41,269 bases of DNA from Pseudomonadota bacterium (GTDB lineage Bacteria; Pseudomonadota; Gammaproteobacteria; Burkholderiales; Burkholderiaceae_C): positions 1 through 41,269 of the forward strand of contig JAFEFZ010000246.1 of NCBI GenBank assembly GCA_018240325.1. The letters run 5' to 3'. This document shows positions 10,469 through 18,365 of this stretch, in pieces (within the stretch, counting starts at the first letter, position 1; each line of letters begins with the position of its first letter). A model generated the notes under the pieces. It ran no database searches and was not told the origin of the DNA. It saw only the letters and a program-made list of their open reading frames with translations. A program made the translations under genes and the position numbers.

Positions 10469-12853
10469 GTGAACCCGCCCGACCGCCCCGGCGACGCGGC
10501 CCAAGCGGCGCAGCCCGACGGCGGCATGACGAGCGCCGGGTCGATCGCCACCCGCTTCGGCAGCGGCCGGTCGGTGCAGCGTATCGAGGATCCGGCGCTG
10601 GTCGCCGGCGCCGGCCGCTTCACCGACGATTTCACGCTGCCCGGGCAGGCGCACCTGGCCTTCGCGCGCTCGCCGCACGCGCATGCGCGCATCGTCGCGA
10701 TCGACGCCGACGCGGTGCGCGCGCTGCCGGGCGTGGTCGCCGTGGTCACCGGCGCCGAGCTGCAGCGCGCCGGCGTGCGGCCGGTGCCTTCGCAGGCGGT
10801 CTTCCCGGGCCCCGGCGGCGCGCCGGCCCCGAAGACGCCGCGCCCTGCACTCGCGCTCGAGCGCGTGCGCTTCGTCGGCGAGATCGTCGCCGCGGTGGTG
10901 GCCGAGACGGCCGACCAGGCCCGCGCGGCGCGCGACGCGGTGTTCGTCGACTACGAGCCGCTGCCGGCGGTGGCCGCCGCGGCCGACGCCACCGCCGCCG
11001 GTGCGCCGCTGGTGTGGGACGCGGCACCCGGCAACGTCGCCGCCGAAGCCCGGCACGGCGACGCGGCGGCCGCCGACGAAGCCTTCGCGCGAGCCGCGCA
11101 GGTGGTCGCGCTCGACCTGGTCAACCAGCGGCTGGCGCCGACGCCGCTGGAGCCGCGCGCGGTGCTCGGCAGCACGGATGGCGAGCGCGTGATCCTGCGC
11201 ATGAGCAGCCAGATGCCCGGCGGCGTGCGCGCCACGCTGTGCAACGAGGTTTTCGGCTGGCCGCTGGACAAGCTGCGCGTGCGGGTCGGCGATGTCGGCG
11301 GCGGCTTCGGCATGAAGACCGGTGCCTACCCCGAGGACATCGTGGTCGCCTGGTGCGCCGACCGGCTGAAGCGGCCGGTCAAGTGGACCGCCGAGCGCAG
11401 CGAGGAGTTCCTCGGCGCCGGCCACGGCCGCGACCTGGTCAGCCGCGCCGAGCTGGCGCTCGATGGCGGCGGCCGCGTGCTCGCGCTGCGCGTGCGCTCG
11501 CAGGCCAATGTCGGCGCCTACGCCACCAGCACCGGCGTGCTGATCCAGCTGCTCGTCGGGCCCTGGGTCGCGACCAGCGTGTACGACATCCCGGTAATCG
11601 ACCTGCGGCTGCAGGCAGTGCTGACCCACACCACGCCCACCGGCGCCTACCGCGGCGCCGGCCGCCCGGAGGCGATCTACGTGATCGAGCGGCTGATGGA
11701 CGCCGCCGCGCGCCGGCTCGGGCTGGACGGGCCCGAGCTGCGCCGGCGCAACCTGATCCGCCCCGAGCAGATGCCCTACCGCAACCCGATGGGGCAGGTC
11801 TACGACAGCGGCCGGTTCGAGAAGGTGCAGGCGGCGGCACTGGAGCTGGCCGACTGGGCCGGCTTCGACGCACGCGCCGCTGAATCGGCGCAGCGCGGCC
11901 GGCTGCGCGGCCGCGGCATCGCCACCTTCCTCGAATGGACCGGCGGCAACGCCTTCGAGGAGCGGGTGACGGTGCAGGTCTCGGGCGAAGGCTGGATCGA
12001 GGTCTACAGCGCGACCCAGGCGATGGGCCAGGGCATCGCGACCAGCTACGCGCAACTGGTGGTCGACGTGTTCGGCGTGCCGATCGACAAGATCCGGATC
12101 GTGCAGGGCGACACCGACCGCGGCGCCGGCTTCGGCAGCGCCGGTTCGCGCTCGGCCTTCGTCGGCGGCTCGGCCGTCAGCGTGGCGTCGCAGCGGACGA
12201 TGACCAAGGCCACCGACCTGGCCGCCGACGCGCTCGAGGCGGCGCAGGCCGACCTCGAATACGCGGCCGGCGAGTTCCACATCGTCGGCACCGACCGCCG
12301 GCTCGGCTTGTTCGAGCTGGCGGCGCGCCAGCCCGGCGCGCAGATCTTCGTCGACGCGACCAGCGCGGTGCAGGCGCCGAGCTGGCCCAACGCCTGCCAC
12401 GTCTGCGAAGTCGAGATCGACCCCGACACCGGCGCGGTGGCGGTGGCGGCCTATGCGTCGGTCAATGACGTCGGCCGCGTGATCAACCCGACGATCGTGG
12501 TCGGCCAGCTCGACGGCGGCGCGGTGCAGGGCATCGGCCAGGCGCTGTGCGAGCAGGTGCTGCACGACCGCGAATCGGGCCAGCTGCTGACCGGCTCGCT
12601 GATGGACTACGCGCTGCCGCGGGCGGGCATCGTCGCGTCGTTCCGCACGGTGCTCGACCCGGGCACGCCCTGCCTGACCAACCCGCTGGGCGTCAAGGGC
12701 GTGGGCGAGCTGGGCACGATCGGCGCGACGCCGGCAGTGGTCAACGCGGTGGTCGATGCGCTCAGCCGCGCCGGTGCCGGCGAGCGCGCGCTGCAACTGC
12801 AGATGCCGCTGCTGCCCGAGCGCGTGTGGCGCGCGCTGCACGGCGTGGCCTGA
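10469..12853 (+). CDS. Molybdopterin-binding large subunit of a molybdenum hydroxylase
   Basis: This 794-residue protein is of the CoxL/aldehyde oxidase/xanthine dehydrogenase large-subunit family and carries the Mo-cytosine-dinucleotide cofactor. The active-site loop reads AYRGAGRPE near residue 393. That form is typical of the form II or CoxL-like group, not of genuine aerobic CO dehydrogenase, whose loop is AYXCSFR. The proposed catalytic glutamate lies in GVGELGT near residue 746. Other family segments include the cofactor-binding GGGFGMK and the glutamine loop ATQAMGQG. Translation probably starts at GTG 10469, preceded by GAGG; an ATG at 10526 would remove 19 residues. It begins 58 nt after the FeS gene and 13 nt before the FAD gene. 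The substrate is most likely an aldehyde or N-heterocycle, but I cannot say which. Confidence 0.92.
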   Translation: MNPPDRPGDAAQAAQPDGGMTSAGSIATRFGSGRSVQRIEDPALVAGAGRFTDDFTLPGQAHLAFARSPHAHARIVAIDADAVRALPGVVAVVTGAELQRAGVRPVPSQAVFPGPGGAPAPKTPRPALALERVRFVGEIVAAVVAETADQARAARDAVFVDYEPLPAVAAAADATAAGAPLVWDAAPGNVAAEARHGDAAAADEAFARAAQVVALDLVNQRLAPTPLEPRAVLGSTDGERVILRMSSQMPGGVRATLCNEVFGWPLDKLRVRVGDVGGGFGMKTGAYPEDIVVAWCADRLKRPVKWTAERSEEFLGAGHGRDLVSRAELALDGGGRVLALRVRSQANVGAYATSTGVLIQLLVGPWVATSVYDIPVIDLRLQAVLTHTTPTGAYRGAGRPEAIYVIERLMDAAARRLGLDGPELRRRNLIRPEQMPYRNPMGQVYDSGRFEKVQAAALELADWAGFDARAAESAQRGRLRGRGIATFLEWTGGNAFEERVTVQVSGEGWIEVYSATQAMGQGIATSYAQLVVDVFGVPIDKIRIVQGDTDRGAGFGSAGSRSAFVGGSAVSVASQRTMTKATDLAADALEAAQADLEYAAGEFHIVGTDRRLGLFELAARQPGAQIFVDATSAVQAPSWPNACHVCEVEIDPDTGAVAVAAYASVNDVGRVINPTIVVGQLDGGAVQGIGQALCEQVLHDRESGQLLTGSLMDYALPRAGIVASFRTVLDPGTPCLTNPLGVKGVGELGTIGATPAVVNAVVDALSRAGAGERALQLQMPLLPERVWRALHGVA

Positions 12854-12866
12854 GGAGCTCGCGGCG

Positions 12867-13658
12867 ATGACTCCCTTCGACTACCAGCGCCCTTCGTCCG
12901 CCGCCGACGCGGTGCGCACGCACGCGGCCGCAGCCGACGCCCGCTACCTGGCCGGCGGCCAGTCGCTGCTGCCCGCGATGAAGCAGGGCCTGGCCGCGCC
13001 CGGCACGCTGATCGACCTGGCGCGCGCCGGCCTGGCCGGCATCACGCGCACGGCCGACCACCTGACGATCGGCGCGATGACCCGCCACGCGGTCGTCGCC
13101 GATTCGCCCGAGGTGCGCAGCGCCTGCCCCGCGCTGGCCGCGCTGGCCGAAGGCATCGGCGACCCTGCCGTGCGCAGCCGCGGCACGATCGGCGGCAGCG
13201 TGGCGCTGAACGACCCGGCCGCCTGCTGGCCGGCGGCGGTGCTGGCGCTGGGCGCCACGGTGCACACCGACCGGCGCCGCATCGCCGCCGATGACTTCTT
13301 CAAGGGGCTGTTCGAGACCGCGCTCGAGGCGGGCGAGCTGATCGCCGCGCTGCAGTTCCCGCTGCCGCGACGGGCCGCCTACCTGAAGTTCCCGCAGCCG
13401 GCGTCGCGCTTCGCGCTGGTGGGCGTGTGTGTCGCGCAGGGGCCGGCGGGCGTGCGCGTGGCCGTGACCGGTGCCGGGCCCGGCGTGTTGCGCGTGCCCG
13501 CCTTCGAGGCGGCGCTGGCCGCGCAGTGGGCGCCGACGGCGCTGGAGGATGTGGCCGTCGAAGCCGAAGGGCTCAACACCGATCTGCACGCCAGCGCCGC
13601 CTATCGCGCCCACCTGGTCGGCGTGCTCGCGCGGCGTGCGGTGGCGCTGGCAGCCTGA
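12867..13658 (+). CDS. FAD-binding medium subunit of the molybdenum hydroxylase
   Basis: This 263-residue protein is of the CoxM/xanthine dehydrogenase FAD-subunit family. FAD-pyrophosphate contacts are visible in AGGQSLLPAMKQG (residues 29-41) and in RGTIGGSVALNDP. The C-terminal CO dehydrogenase flavoprotein domain follows. The start ATG at 12867 has GAGGAG about 9 nt upstream, right after the stop of the large subunit, so the genes are translated as one operon. It accepts electrons from the FeS subunit and passes them to an unknown acceptor. No maturation genes (coxDEF or xdhC types) follow; the next gene is an unrelated lipoprotein. Confidence 0.9.
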   Translation: MTPFDYQRPSSAADAVRTHAAAADARYLAGGQSLLPAMKQGLAAPGTLIDLARAGLAGITRTADHLTIGAMTRHAVVADSPEVRSACPALAALAEGIGDPAVRSRGTIGGSVALNDPAACWPAAVLALGATVHTDRRRIAADDFFKGLFETALEAGELIAALQFPLPRRAAYLKFPQPASRFALVGVCVAQGPAGVRVAVTGAGPGVLRVPAFEAALAAQWAPTALEDVAVEAEGLNTDLHASAAYRAHLVGVLARRAVALAA

Positions 13659-13879
13659 TGCAGCAGGTGCAGCAGGCCCGTCGCGCAGTCGGCCCGCCGC
13701 GGTCGGCCTGAGGCTGGCCGCCGCGCCGCCCACAGCGGTTGCCGGACGGCTGCAGCCCGGCAAACGGGCCGCCGTGGATGCCGCCTCGGCCCGGGTTTGC
13801 CCGCGCCGCGTGCCGCGGCGCCGCCCGTATCCTCGCCTGCGCCGGGCCGAGCGGGCCCGGGCCCCACACAGGAGACGAC

Positions 13880-15316
13880 ATGATCGGGACTTCAGCCTGG
13901 AAATATGGTGTGCTGGCAGCGGCCTGCGCGGGCCTGCTGGCGGCCTGCGGCGACGACTTCGTGCCGGAAGAAGCGCGCCCGCAGGATGCGCGCGTGTTCA
14001 CGGTGGCCGACCCCAACGCGACCACCTTCGCGCCGATGGCCGCGGCTGCGGGCGATGTCGTCAACATGAGCACGACCAGCCGCTGGGCCGGGGTGCTCGG
14101 CGGCGCGGCCTACCTGATCGAAGTGCCGGCCAACTGGAACGGCCAGCTCGTGATGTATGCGCACGGCTATCGCGGCACCGGCAAGACGCTGACCGTCGAC
14201 CCGCCGTCGATCCGCCGCCACCTGATCCAGCGGGGTTATGCGTGGGCGGCGTCGAGCTACAGCGCCAACTACTACGACGTGCGTGCCGGCGTCGAGGACA
14301 CCAACGCGCTGGCGCTGGCGTTCACGCGCATCGCCGCGGCCAACGGCCGCCCGCTTTCCAACCCGGCGAAGCGCTTCATCATCGGCCACTCGATGGGCGG
14401 CCACATCAGCGCGGCAGCGGTCGAGGCCGAGACGCTCTTCTACGCCGTCAACCCGGTGCGCTACAACGGCGCGGTGCCGATGTGCGGCGTGGTCGGCGAC
14501 ACCGAGCTGTTCAACGAGTTCGCCGCAATGCAGGTCACCGCGCAGGCGCTGGCCGGCGTGCCCGACGTGCCGACCACGCAGTGGCCCACCATCAAGGACC
14601 AGGTCACCTCGGCGCTGTTCACCACCTTCCCCAGCGTGCCCACCGCCCGGGGCCTGCAGTACCTGTCGGTGGTGATGAACCTGACCGGCGGCCCGCGCCC
14701 GATGTTCGACCTGGGCATCGCCATCGGCGGCAGCTTCCCGGCCGCCTACGGCACCTTCGGCGGCGACGGCACGATCGACGGCATCCTCAACCACAGCGTG
14801 CTCGACACCACCGCCTACACCTACACGATCAGCGGCGACGCGGCGGGGTCGGCGGCGCTGAACGCGTCGGCGCAGAAGCTGCGCGCCGTGCCCGATGCCA
14901 ACCGCCTGCGCAGCGACGGGCTGCGCTGGATCCCGCAGGTCAACGGCGACATCCGCGTGCCGGTGGTGTCGATCCACACGCTCGGCGACCTGTTCGTGCC
15001 CTTCAGCATGGAACAGACCTACGCGCGCCGCACCGCCGCGCAGGGCACCGGCAACTGGCTGGTGCAGCGCGCGATCCGCGGCGTCAGCCACTGCGACTTC
15101 ACCGTCGCCGAACAGGTCGAGGCCTTCGACGCGATGACCGCCTGGGAAGCCGGCGGCGCGCGTCCCGGCGGCGACGACGTGCTGACGGCGGCGACGGTGG
15201 CGGCCCCGACCTACGGCTGCACCTACACCCGCAACGACGTGAGCGGCCCGGACGAGAGCCCGACGACCAAGGCGCTGCGGCCGGCGGCGGTTGCGAACTC
15301 AGCGCGCTGCCCCTGA
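13880..15316 (+). CDS. Predicted lipoprotein alpha/beta hydrolase
   Basis: This 478-residue secreted protein has a lipoprotein signal peptide ending in the lipobox LLAAC with acylated Cys23, so it is probably membrane-anchored. The start ATG 13880 has AGGAG 5 nt upstream. The hydrolase fold shows a nucleophile elbow GHSMGGH with Ser171, a candidate acid Asp370 (HTLGDLFVP) and a candidate histidine His404 (GVSHCDF). Spacing and order fit a serine esterase/lipase or peptidase-like alpha/beta hydrolase. The sequence carries an apparent lid or insertion between residues 180 and 360. I do not recognise a characterised family member; an esterase is the best guess. It stands alone, 221 nt after the molybdenum hydroxylase genes. 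Confidence 0.85.
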   Translation: MIGTSAWKYGVLAAACAGLLAACGDDFVPEEARPQDARVFTVADPNATTFAPMAAAAGDVVNMSTTSRWAGVLGGAAYLIEVPANWNGQLVMYAHGYRGTGKTLTVDPPSIRRHLIQRGYAWAASSYSANYYDVRAGVEDTNALALAFTRIAAANGRPLSNPAKRFIIGHSMGGHISAAAVEAETLFYAVNPVRYNGAVPMCGVVGDTELFNEFAAMQVTAQALAGVPDVPTTQWPTIKDQVTSALFTTFPSVPTARGLQYLSVVMNLTGGPRPMFDLGIAIGGSFPAAYGTFGGDGTIDGILNHSVLDTTAYTYTISGDAAGSAALNASAQKLRAVPDANRLRSDGLRWIPQVNGDIRVPVVSIHTLGDLFVPFSMEQTYARRTAAQGTGNWLVQRAIRGVSHCDFTVAEQVEAFDAMTAWEAGGARPGGDDVLTAATVAAPTYGCTYTRNDVSGPDESPTTKALRPAAVANSARCP

Positions 15317-15640
15317 AAACTCGCGAGGCATTCGGTGGATGCCGTCGCCGCTGCGGCATCCCCGCACCGATCGAATCGGGCCGCCTTCCACGCGGCGCCG
15401 ATGTCGCGGCGGCAGCGCCTGCGGCAGTCTCGTGAAGGAACCCGGGATCATCGCCAAGTTCGCGCGGGCCGAGGCATGCCGGCCCTGTTCGCAGCCGGGT
15501 CGTCGTGGCGCCCGTCGGCCAAAGCTGCTGAATTCCCCAAACATCCGCGGCGATCACCGACCACGCGCCCGCGCGCGGGACTCCCGCTGCTGGCCCCGGG
15601 GCACCCCGGTGCCGCGGCCTTTTCACCGATAGGACTGCGT
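15317..15640 (+). other. 324-nt leader/intergenic region before the ureohydrolase
   Basis: No gene is supported here. A perfect 8-bp stem (15337-15344 with 15354-15361) follows the lipoprotein stop but has no T run. Just before the ureohydrolase start is a second hairpin, about 15593-15620, with the inner stem GGCAC/GTGCC, outer GGCC/GGCC and then TTTT. It ends about 17 nt before the start codon, close to the ribosome-binding AGGA. It could be an attenuator or part of a riboswitch expression platform. I looked for guanidine riboswitch consensus segments and did not find them. Confidence 0.4.
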
Positions 15641-16651
15641 ATGACGAACCCACTGACCACGCCGCCGCACACGCTGGCGAACAGCCTGCTGTATCCGCAC
15701 GTCTCGCACCGGACCTTGCTCAACGCGGAGCCTGTCGCCGACCTGCACGGCCTGCGGGCCGACATCGCCGTGCTCGGGATGCCCTTCGGCGCGCCCTATT
15801 CGGCACACGGCTACAGCGACGACCAGTCGCACACGCCGCTGATCCTGCGCGACCTGAGCGACCGCATCGTGCGCCATCCCGATCATTACGACTTCGACAT
15901 CGACGGTCCGCTGCTGCAGGGGCGCCGGGACATCCGATTCGTCGACTGCGGCGACGTACTCCCCGACATCCGCACGGACAAGCCCGGCGAGCACTACGCG
16001 CGCGCGACCGCGGCGCTGCGCCTGATCCTGCAGGCCGGCGCACTGCCGATCATCCTCGGCGGCAACCACGGCATCACGACGCCAATGCTGCGCGCCTACG
16101 ACCAGCACGGCCCGATCACGTTGATCCACGTCGACGCGCACGTCGACTGGCGCGACGATGTCGTCGGCGTGCGCGAGGGGCTGTCCAGCCCGATCCGGCG
16201 CGCGTCGGAGATGGACCACGTGCATGAGATCTTCCAGTTGGGGCTGCGCATGCAGGGCAGTGGCCGCCTCGCCGACGTCGAGGACGCCCGCCGCTGGGGC
16301 GCACACCTGATCACCGCTTACGAGATCCACGACGCCGGCATGCCGGCGATCCTCGACCGGATCCCGGACAACGGCCGCTACTACCTGTCGATCGATGCGG
16401 ACGGCGTCGATCCGACCGTGATGCCGGCGGTCGCCGGCCCGGCGCCGGGCGGGCTGAGCTTCGTGCAGATGCGCCAGCTGATCCACGGCCTGGTGCGAAA
16501 GGGCCGCGTCGTGGGCATGGACATCGTCGAAATCACGCCGTCGAAGGACACCGGCAGCATGCTGACCTGCGTGACCGCCGGGCGCTTCATCGTGAACCTG
16601 ATCGGCGCGGCGATCCGCGCCGGCTACTTCGACCGGACCGGCAAGGCGTGA
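15641..16651 (+). CDS. Ureohydrolase (agmatinase/guanidino-acid hydrolase family)
   Basis: This 336-residue binuclear-metal hydrolase is of the arginase/agmatinase superfamily, which cleaves a guanidino group to release urea. All metal ligands are present: His143 in GGNHG; Asp165, His167 and Asp169 in DAHVDW; Asp252 and Asp254 in SIDADGVDP. The first motif is GGNHG where most members have GGDHS, marking a divergent branch. Start ATG 15641 has AGGA 7 nt upstream. It is followed after 73 nt by a GltS-type symporter gene on the same strand, suggesting uptake and hydrolysis of a guanidino compound or use of its amino-acid product. Agmatine, guanidinobutyrate, guanidinopropionate and guanidine are all candidates; sequence alone does not decide. 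Confidence 0.88.
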   Translation: MTNPLTTPPHTLANSLLYPHVSHRTLLNAEPVADLHGLRADIAVLGMPFGAPYSAHGYSDDQSHTPLILRDLSDRIVRHPDHYDFDIDGPLLQGRRDIRFVDCGDVLPDIRTDKPGEHYARATAALRLILQAGALPIILGGNHGITTPMLRAYDQHGPITLIHVDAHVDWRDDVVGVREGLSSPIRRASEMDHVHEIFQLGLRMQGSGRLADVEDARRWGAHLITAYEIHDAGMPAILDRIPDNGRYYLSIDADGVDPTVMPAVAGPAPGGLSFVQMRQLIHGLVRKGRVVGMDIVEITPSKDTGSMLTCVTAGRFIVNLIGAAIRAGYFDRTGKA

Positions 16652-16724
16652 TCCACGGCGCCGCCGCAGCGGCGCATGCCAGCGTCGACCCGCCCGGTCC
16701 GTCCCGCACCCTAGGAGCCCGCAG

Positions 16725-17942
16725 ATGCTGACCTACAAGCTCGACATGATCACCTTCGCCGCGCTGGGAGCGGTGTTGCTGCTGCTGGGCAAGTGGGCGG
16801 TCAAGCGCTACCGCTTCCTCTGGCAGTACTCGATCCCGGCCCCGGTGGTCGGCGGCTTCGGCTTCGCGATCGTGATGTGGATCGTCTACGAGCTGGGGCT
16901 GCTCGAACTGCACTACGACGACACGCTGTATACGCTGGCGATGTACGTGTTCTTCGTGACGATCGGTCTGACGACCGGTCTGATCATCCTGAAGCAGGGC
17001 GGCCGGATCCTGCTGCTGTACATGCTCGTGTGCTGGCTGCTGGCTTTCGTGCAGAACGCAGTCAGCATCGGCATGTCGTACCTGACCGGCCTGAATCCAC
17101 TGGTCGGGATGATCGCCGGGCAGGCGTCGATGCAGGGCGGGCACGGGATGGCCGCGTCGATGGCCCCCGTGATCGAATCCTTCGGCGTCACGAACGCACT
17201 GACTGTCGGCCTGGCGGCTTCGACCTTCGGCCTGATCGCGGGCTCCCTGCTCGGCGGCCCGGTCGGCAACTGGCTGATCACGCGCAGGAAGCTGAAGATC
17301 GAAACCGAGGCGGCCGACCAGCTGAAGTCGCTGTCGGACGAGATGGAGCAGTCCGCAGAGGATCGGATGACCGCTGCGAGCCTGCTGCACGCCGGCGTCG
17401 CGGTGATGCTGATCCTGGCAATCGGGCTGCCGACCGCGCGCTGGATCACCGCGGTGACCGGGTTCTCGATCCCCGGCCACATCTTCAGCCTGTTCCTGGG
17501 GATCGTCTTCTACTCGATCAACGAGCGCCGGCACTGGTTCGCACTGTCGGATGCGGCGATGGGAACGATCTCGATCCTGGCGCTGGAGATGTTCCTGGTG
17601 ATGGCGATGATGAAGCTGAAGCTGTGGGAGCTGTACGAGCTGGCGCTGCCGCTGGCGCTGCTGCTCGTCGCGCAGGTGGTGTGCACGATCCTGGTCGCCG
17701 TCTTCATCATGTTTCGGCTGATCGGCCGCAATTACGACGCAGCGGTGATGTCGGCGGGCTTCATCGGTCACGGCCTCGGCGCCACGCCGAACGGGCTGGT
17801 GGTGATGGATGCGCTGTGCTCGAAGTACGGGGTCTTCTCCAAGAAGGCGTTCATCATCATCCCGGTCGCAGGGACAGTCCTCACGGACGTGGTCGGCGTG
17901 CCGCTGTTCGTCTTCCTCGCCAACCTGGTCGGCCGAGGCTGA
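16725..17942 (+). CDS. gltS: Sodium/glutamate symporter, GltS family
   Basis: This 405-residue, very hydrophobic protein of the ESS (GltS) family has about ten to twelve membrane segments in two inverted halves. Both GltS pore-like loops are recognisable: GMIAGQASMQGGHGMAASM in the first half and GFIGHGLGATPNGLVVM in the second. The central cytoplasmic loop is charged (residues near 190-215). The start ATG 16725 has AGGAG 7 nt upstream. It follows the ureohydrolase gene by 73 nt and is probably co-transcribed. GltS proteins import glutamate with Na+; here the partner enzyme suggests the substrate might instead be a guanidino acid, which is inference only. Confidence 0.88.
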   Translation: MLTYKLDMITFAALGAVLLLLGKWAVKRYRFLWQYSIPAPVVGGFGFAIVMWIVYELGLLELHYDDTLYTLAMYVFFVTIGLTTGLIILKQGGRILLLYMLVCWLLAFVQNAVSIGMSYLTGLNPLVGMIAGQASMQGGHGMAASMAPVIESFGVTNALTVGLAASTFGLIAGSLLGGPVGNWLITRRKLKIETEAADQLKSLSDEMEQSAEDRMTAASLLHAGVAVMLILAIGLPTARWITAVTGFSIPGHIFSLFLGIVFYSINERRHWFALSDAAMGTISILALEMFLVMAMMKLKLWELYELALPLALLLVAQVVCTILVAVFIMFRLIGRNYDAAVMSAGFIGHGLGATPNGLVVMDALCSKYGVFSKKAFIIIPVAGTVLTDVVGVPLFVFLANLVGRG

Positions 17943-18189
17943 GTTCCCGCGCCGCGAGTGCCGGTTCGCCACGGCACGGCCGCAGACCGCAAACCCGACT
18001 GATCCGGGAAGACCCGTTCGCGTCACCGGGGCACCACCGCGTCGACTCGAAGCGCAGCATCAGCCCAGCTGCGTTCGGGGTTGCGGCCTGGGGCGATGAG
18101 TGTCCCGACAGCGGGCGTGTTCAGGCAGCGAAGTCTTGCCCCGACTCGCGCGCCAGCGGCGCGCGCAGCCTCGTGTACCATTGGCAACC

Positions 18190-18279
18190 ATGAATCGCAC
18201 GGCGCCCCGTTCGTCCCGTTTGTTTGCACGCTGCTGGTTTACGGCCCCACCCGGCGGCTGGACCCAGCGGTGCGCGTGA
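18190..18279 (+). CDS. Putative leader peptide of the DAHP synthase gene
   Basis: A 29-codon frame from ATG 18190 to TGA 18277-18279 lies in the leader of the DAHP synthase gene. It contains two Trp codons (18235-18237 and 18259-18261) and two Phe codons (18223-18225 and 18238-18240), with a Trp-Phe pair in the middle. That is enrichment for end products of the shikimate pathway in a very short frame. A strong intrinsic terminator starts 27 nt after its stop. No convincing Shine-Dalgarno sequence precedes the ATG, which weakens the call. The layout is that of a classical translation-coupled attenuator. Confidence 0.5.
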   Translation: MNRTAPRSSRLFARCWFTAPPGGWTQRCA

Positions 18280-18333
18280 CCCGAACGACGCCCCCGATCC
18301 AGAAGAACCGCCGGCAGCCCCGGCGGTTTTTTT
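18251..18333 (+). promoter_or_regulatory. Probable transcription attenuator upstream of DAHP synthase
   Basis: The terminator is a perfect 9-bp stem: AACCGCCGG at 18306-18314, loop CAGCC, CCGGCGGTT at 18320-18328, then a run of seven T at 18327-18333. It ends 32 nt before the DAHP synthase ATG, so it would terminate the gene's own transcript. The segment CCGGCGG at 18251-18257, inside the leader peptide frame, is fully complementary to CCGCCGG at 18308-18314 and could form a competing antiterminator. A ribosome stalled at the Trp/Phe codons at 18235-18240 would leave that segment free. The mechanism is inferred; the hairpin and complementarity are directly visible. Confidence 0.68.
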
Positions 18334-18365
18334 GTGCCCGCATCGCAAGCCACGAGGATCCCGAC

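Noticed and set aside
4437-10472. Very long plus-strand open frame of about 2000 codons opposite the glutamate dehydrogenase gene
   Set aside because: It is antisense to a clearly recognisable enzyme, has arginine/alanine/glutamine-rich low-complexity composition and no domain; long antisense frames are expected at this GC content.
15317-15640. Guanidine riboswitch upstream of the ureohydrolase
   Set aside because: I could not find the conserved segments of the known guanidine riboswitch classes by eye; a covariance-model search would settle it.
18173-18193. Six-codon GTG-started frame with Tyr and Trp codons just before the aroG leader frame
   Set aside because: It has no ribosome-binding site, is very short, and its codons lie too far from the hairpin to act on it.
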